Below are positions 60,946 to 64,000 of a DNA stretch of 64,000 nucleotides, in pieces. The position numbers were made by a program, and so were the translations under genes. The DNA is from Nitrospinae bacterium bin107 (GTDB taxonomy: Bacteria; UBA8248): contig MPNJ01000019.1 of assembly GCA_002238965.1 (NCBI GenBank), positions 1-64,000 on the forward strand, in the 5' to 3' direction. Each line of letters begins with the position of its first letter. Position 1 is the first letter of the stretch. The notes below the pieces were generated by a model. The model saw only the letters and a program-made list of their open reading frames with translations, made no database searches and was not told the DNA's origin.

Positions 60946-62066
60946 GAATTGACGCCCGGATGATCTCGATGGGTGGCATCGGAACTTATCTGAAAAGCCT
61001 GCTCGCCGGGCTGAGCAAGCTCGGTGACGATGCGGAATACGTCGTATTCCTGCAGAAAAGGGACATGGATTCTTGCGCCGGTCTGGGTAGCAATTTCAAG
61101 AGGGTGGTTTGCGTAGCGCCGCCCTACTCACTTGCAGAGCAGATGACGCTGCCCCGTCTCTTGCGGCGCGAACGTCTGGACCTGATCCACCATCCGCATT
61201 ATTTCGCTCCTTTCTTTGGCAAGACGCCCATGGTGGCTACGATTCACGACTTGATCCATCAGTTGTTTCCGGTGCTATGCCCCTCACCGCTGCATTGGCG
61301 CGTTTCCAAATGGGTGATCGCAAGAACGGCGCGGCGGGCGCGTGTTATTCTCACCGTTTCCGAACACACGAAAAGGGACATCATAGAGCACGTGGGTGTC
61401 GCGGATGAAAAGATACGCGTGACGTACAACGCACTGCCGCCCGGCTGGGAGGATGGGCGCGCGCCCAGGCCCGAAGCCTTGGAAAGACTCGGTGATACGC
61501 CTTATTTCCTGTATGTGGGAAACCACAAGCGCCACAAGAACCTGCCACTGCTGCTCGATGCCTTTGCGGATTTGCTGAAAGAGACGAGTGGTGTTCGCCT
61601 TGTCATGACGGGTGAGCGGAATAGTCTCGAGAGTGATTTGCGCTTTTTGGGACTCGGTGAGGAGGTGGTGTTTCCGGGGCAGATCCCACTGGAGGCGTTG
61701 CCGAGTGTCTACCGCTCCGCGCTGGCATTGGTGTTTCCCTCCCATTACGAGGGTTTCGGCTATCCTCCCCTGGAGGCCATGGCGTGCGGTGTGCCGCCGA
61801 TTGTTTCAGACGCAGCCTCCCTGCCAGAGGTGGTCGGGGATGCCGGTCTGATTGTTCCGCGAGGGGATAAGGACGCCCTGCGTAACGCGATGTTGCGCGT
61901 TCTGAGGGAGCCGGGCCTGAGAAACGTTCTCGTGGGAAAATCGAAAGATAGGGCGCGATTTTTTCACTGGGAAAAACTTGCCGCTGAAACGCTACGCGCC
62001 TACCACGACGCCCTTTTATATTCGCCCGGGAGGATTCCCGCTTCGCCTTCCGTATCCAGATCGTGA
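60936..62066 (+). CDS. Glycosyltransferase, GT4 family
   Basis: 376 aa. IGIDARMISMGGIGTYLKSL at the N-terminus is typical of mannosyltransferase-B-like GT4 enzymes. Donor motifs are FLYVGNHKRHKNLPLLLDAF and PSHYEGFGYPPLEAMACGVP (E-x7-E). Translationally coupled to the GT9 gene by a 10-bp overlap. Cytoplasmic, membrane-associated. Confidence 0.92.
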   Translation: MRIGIDARMISMGGIGTYLKSLLAGLSKLGDDAEYVVFLQKRDMDSCAGLGSNFKRVVCVAPPYSLAEQMTLPRLLRRERLDLIHHPHYFAPFFGKTPMVATIHDLIHQLFPVLCPSPLHWRVSKWVIARTARRARVILTVSEHTKRDIIEHVGVADEKIRVTYNALPPGWEDGRAPRPEALERLGDTPYFLYVGNHKRHKNLPLLLDAFADLLKETSGVRLVMTGERNSLESDLRFLGLGEEVVFPGQIPLEALPSVYRSALALVFPSHYEGFGYPPLEAMACGVPPIVSDAASLPEVVGDAGLIVPRGDKDALRNAMLRVLREPGLRNVLVGKSKDRARFFHWEKLAAETLRAYHDALLYSPGRIPASPSVSRS

Positions 62067-62082
62067 AACTTTAGGAGCGAAT

Positions 62083-63279
62083 ATGCGGGTTGCGATCGTG
62101 CATGATTGGCTCACGGGCATGAGAGGTGGGGAGAAATGTCTCGAGGTGTTTTGCGAGATATACCCGGAGGCGGATATCTTCACGCTGTTTCACCAGCCGG
62201 GTTCGGTTTCTGAGGCTATCGAGCGTCACCGCATCTATACCAGCCCCTTGCAGCGGATACCCGGCGCCAGGCGCCGCTACCGCTATATGCTTCCCTTCAT
62301 GCCTACGGCCGTGCGGATGTTCTCCCTCAGGGAATACGATTTTATTCTGTCGAGTTCGCATTGCGTTGCGAAAGGGGCAAGGGGCGGTTATGGAACCTAC
62401 CACCTCAATTATTGCCATACGCCGATGCGCTACGCCTGGAGCGGATACGAAGATTATCTCGCACGTCTGGATGGTGCGGCCAAATGGTTTTTCCCCCGCT
62501 TCGTCGAATACCTGAGAAAATGGGATAACGAAGCCAACAGGGGGGTGCATGATTTTATCGCCAACAGCCATACGGTAGCGGAACGCATCCGCAGCTACTA
62601 TGGCAGGCAGGCGGAGGGGCTTTACCCGCCGGTGGATACAGAGTTCTATCGCTCCCGCAACGAACGCGTCTCGGACTACTATCTAATGGTCACGGCGTTC
62701 GCGCCCTATAAGCGTGTCGATGCGGCGGTCGAGGCGTTCGGGGGGCTTGGCCGTCCGCTGAAGGTGGTGGGAGAGGGGCAGGATTTTGATCGCATCCGCG
62801 AGACAGGGAAATCGAACGTGGAGTTTTTGGGTTGGCAAGGTGATGATACCATCCGTGAGCTTTATGCCGGATGCCGCGCCTTCATCCTGCCGGGAGAAGA
62901 AGACTTCGGCATCACCCCGCTCGAGGCGCAGGCTTGCGGTCGTCCTGTTCTCGCTCTGGGCAAGGGCGGCGCGCTCGAAACCGTCGTGGGCGTGAATGCG
63001 CAGGAATATGAAGCGCCGCTGGGCTTCACACCATGGAATGGGGCGGAAGGAGAGGAAGTTGCGCCCACGGGAATGTTTTTCTCCAGTTCTGAGCCGAAGC
63101 ATATCGAAGAGGCCGTCTTGGCGTTTGAGAAGATAGAGCATCGATTCTCGCCTGAGGCCGCGCGCAGACAAGCGGAGCGATTCGCTTGCGAGAATTTCAA
63201 AAAGGCGGCGGCGGAGCGTTTTCGGCAGGGTTGGTTGAATCACCGTGAGCAACTGGAAAAATCTGGAGAAACATACTGA
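62083..63279 (+). CDS. Glycosyltransferase, GT4 family
   Basis: 398 aa. Begins VAIVHDWLTGMRGGEKCLEV, a hallmark of WbaZ-like GT4 transferases. Donor site motifs YYLMVTAFAPYKRVDAAVEA and LPGEEDFGITPLEAQACGRP are present. TAGGAG stands 6 nt before ATG 62083, 16 bp after the previous gene. Likely adds mannose or a related sugar to the lipid-linked glycan. Confidence 0.92.
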   Translation: MRVAIVHDWLTGMRGGEKCLEVFCEIYPEADIFTLFHQPGSVSEAIERHRIYTSPLQRIPGARRRYRYMLPFMPTAVRMFSLREYDFILSSSHCVAKGARGGYGTYHLNYCHTPMRYAWSGYEDYLARLDGAAKWFFPRFVEYLRKWDNEANRGVHDFIANSHTVAERIRSYYGRQAEGLYPPVDTEFYRSRNERVSDYYLMVTAFAPYKRVDAAVEAFGGLGRPLKVVGEGQDFDRIRETGKSNVEFLGWQGDDTIRELYAGCRAFILPGEEDFGITPLEAQACGRPVLALGKGGALETVVGVNAQEYEAPLGFTPWNGAEGEEVAPTGMFFSSSEPKHIEEAVLAFEKIEHRFSPEAARRQAERFACENFKKAAAERFRQGWLNHREQLEKSGETY

Positions 63280-63367
63280 GAAATAGAATGGTACTGATAA
63301 GCTAAGATTGCTTGAAAGTGCATTGCACGAGGAACTATTGGCCGGACCCGACAAGGAACATCACGTC

Positions 63368-64000
63368 GTGTTGCGCAAATACGGTCAATTGAACGTGCTT
63401 TTTCTGTTCGGGGCAGACGTCATCGCGCTGATTGCGGCCTGGTTCATGGCGTATTGGCTGCGTTTCGTCGCGGAAATAATTCCCGTTCACTCCGGATATC
63501 CCGATTTCAGTGTCTATCTCGTCTCACTTTTCGTGATACTGCCCATATGGCTCATCGCTTCTGGCATAACGCGTCTGTACCATTGCAGGGCAGGCCTCAA
63601 TCGCCCTCAGGAGGTCATTCGGCTCACAGGCACGTTGGCTTGGACAATATTGTTGTTCGCCTTCTTCACGTTTTTCTATCGCGAACAAAGCTACAGCCGT
63701 TTGTTTGTTGTTCTTTTCATTGTCTTGGGGCCTGTTTTTCTTTTTTCGGTCCGGCGTCTGGCCTGGTCCTTCATTCGACGCTTGAGGAATCGGGGCGTGG
63801 ACGCGCGGCGCATCCTTATCGCCGGAACAACGCCTATCGCCCGCAGGGTCGCTGCTCAATTGGAGAGGTATCGATTTCTCGGCTTTCAGGTTGTGGGGCA
63901 TCTGGGTGAGGGAGACGATGCAGAAGACGCGCCCGTGCTCGGGAAACTTGAGGAGGTGCGCGAAGTCGTAGCGCGAGAGAGAATCCATGAAATATACGTG
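63368..64000 (+). CDS. Undecaprenyl-phosphate sugar phosphotransferase (WbaP/WcaJ type), partial
   Basis: The first 211 codons are present; the gene runs off the window. The start LRKYGQLNVLFLFGADVIAL is followed by four to five membrane helices (AAWFMAYWLRF; VSLFVILPIWLIASG; LAWTILLFAFFTFFY; LFVVLFIVLGPVFLF). A CoA-binding_3-like domain follows (RRILIAGTTPIARRVAAQLE). The catalytic C-terminal sugar-transferase domain lies beyond 64000. It primes repeat-unit synthesis by moving a sugar phosphate to undecaprenyl phosphate. I choose GTG 63368, 10 nt after AAGGAA. Confidence 0.87.
   Translation, partial: MLRKYGQLNVLFLFGADVIALIAAWFMAYWLRFVAEIIPVHSGYPDFSVYLVSLFVILPIWLIASGITRLYHCRAGLNRPQEVIRLTGTLAWTILLFAFFTFFYREQSYSRLFVVLFIVLGPVFLFSVRRLAWSFIRRLRNRGVDARRILIAGTTPIARRVAAQLERYRFLGFQVVGHLGEGDDAEDAPVLGKLEEVREVVARERIHEIYV

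Overview
The window comes from a GC-rich, Gram-negative (diderm) bacterium. It encodes a TonB-dependent outer-membrane receptor with a TonB-like partner, a GT9 (heptosyltransferase-type) glycosyltransferase and a polyprenyl-phosphate sugar transferase. Gene content resembles uncultured soil, marine or sponge-associated lineages rich in small-molecule catabolism: paired CocE/NonD hydrolases, a benzoylformate-decarboxylase-like TPP enzyme, tandem 3-hydroxyisobutyrate-dehydrogenase paralogues, and two copies of an uncharacterised family of about 342 aa. I cannot place it more precisely.

Layout. 1-11.3 kb is an accessory island with low gene density. It holds a 338-bp palindrome, a DUF1778/GNAT toxin-antitoxin pair with an operator-like palindrome over its promoter, and a complete 2,958-bp IS1595-family transposon (3913-6870) with terminal inverted repeats, an 8-bp target duplication and about six small passenger genes. 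A HigBA-type module, a decayed IS630 transposase and two tandem tyrosine integrases follow. 11.3-15.2 kb is a repeat field. It has three diverged ~104-nt structured repeats and a pair of exactly 224-bp inverted repeats bracketing one gene. Four copies of a ~106-bp multi-hairpin repeat separate consecutive genes.

15.2-24.7 kb holds an M28-like peptidase and, on the minus strand, a vitamin B12 uptake operon (btuB-btuF-btuC-btuD-tonB-like). It is preceded by two cobalamin riboswitches in series. 24.7-31.9 kb carries a cupin protein, a methyltransferase, an SDR/TPP-enzyme pair, a Gfo/Idh oxidoreductase, a DMT transporter and an Asp/Glu-racemase-like protein. 32-35 kb is a more AT-rich patch with a lipase-like hydrolase, a broken secreted-protein gene and a small membrane protein. 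35-42.9 kb holds two paralogous CocE hydrolases, a chromate transporter, the second ~343-aa family member coupled to a TatD-like hydrolase, and a DUF3102-like protein.

43-51.9 kb is housekeeping-like: tRNA-Arg(CCG), a CDGSH protein, Nth, an OppD-type ATPase, inositol-3-phosphate synthase, a VOC protein, an MBL hydrolase and a rhodanese-MoeB fusion. An AT-rich OLD-family ATPase/nuclease gene, a likely defence import, is inserted in it. 52-57.2 kb is a probable minus-strand catabolic operon (PEP-mutase-like lyase, ABM monooxygenase, PDC-hydrolase-like amidohydrolase, three dehydrogenase paralogues). 57.4-64 kb is the start of a surface-polysaccharide cluster: a methyltransferase, four glycosyltransferases and a polyprenyl-phosphate sugar transferase cut by the window end.
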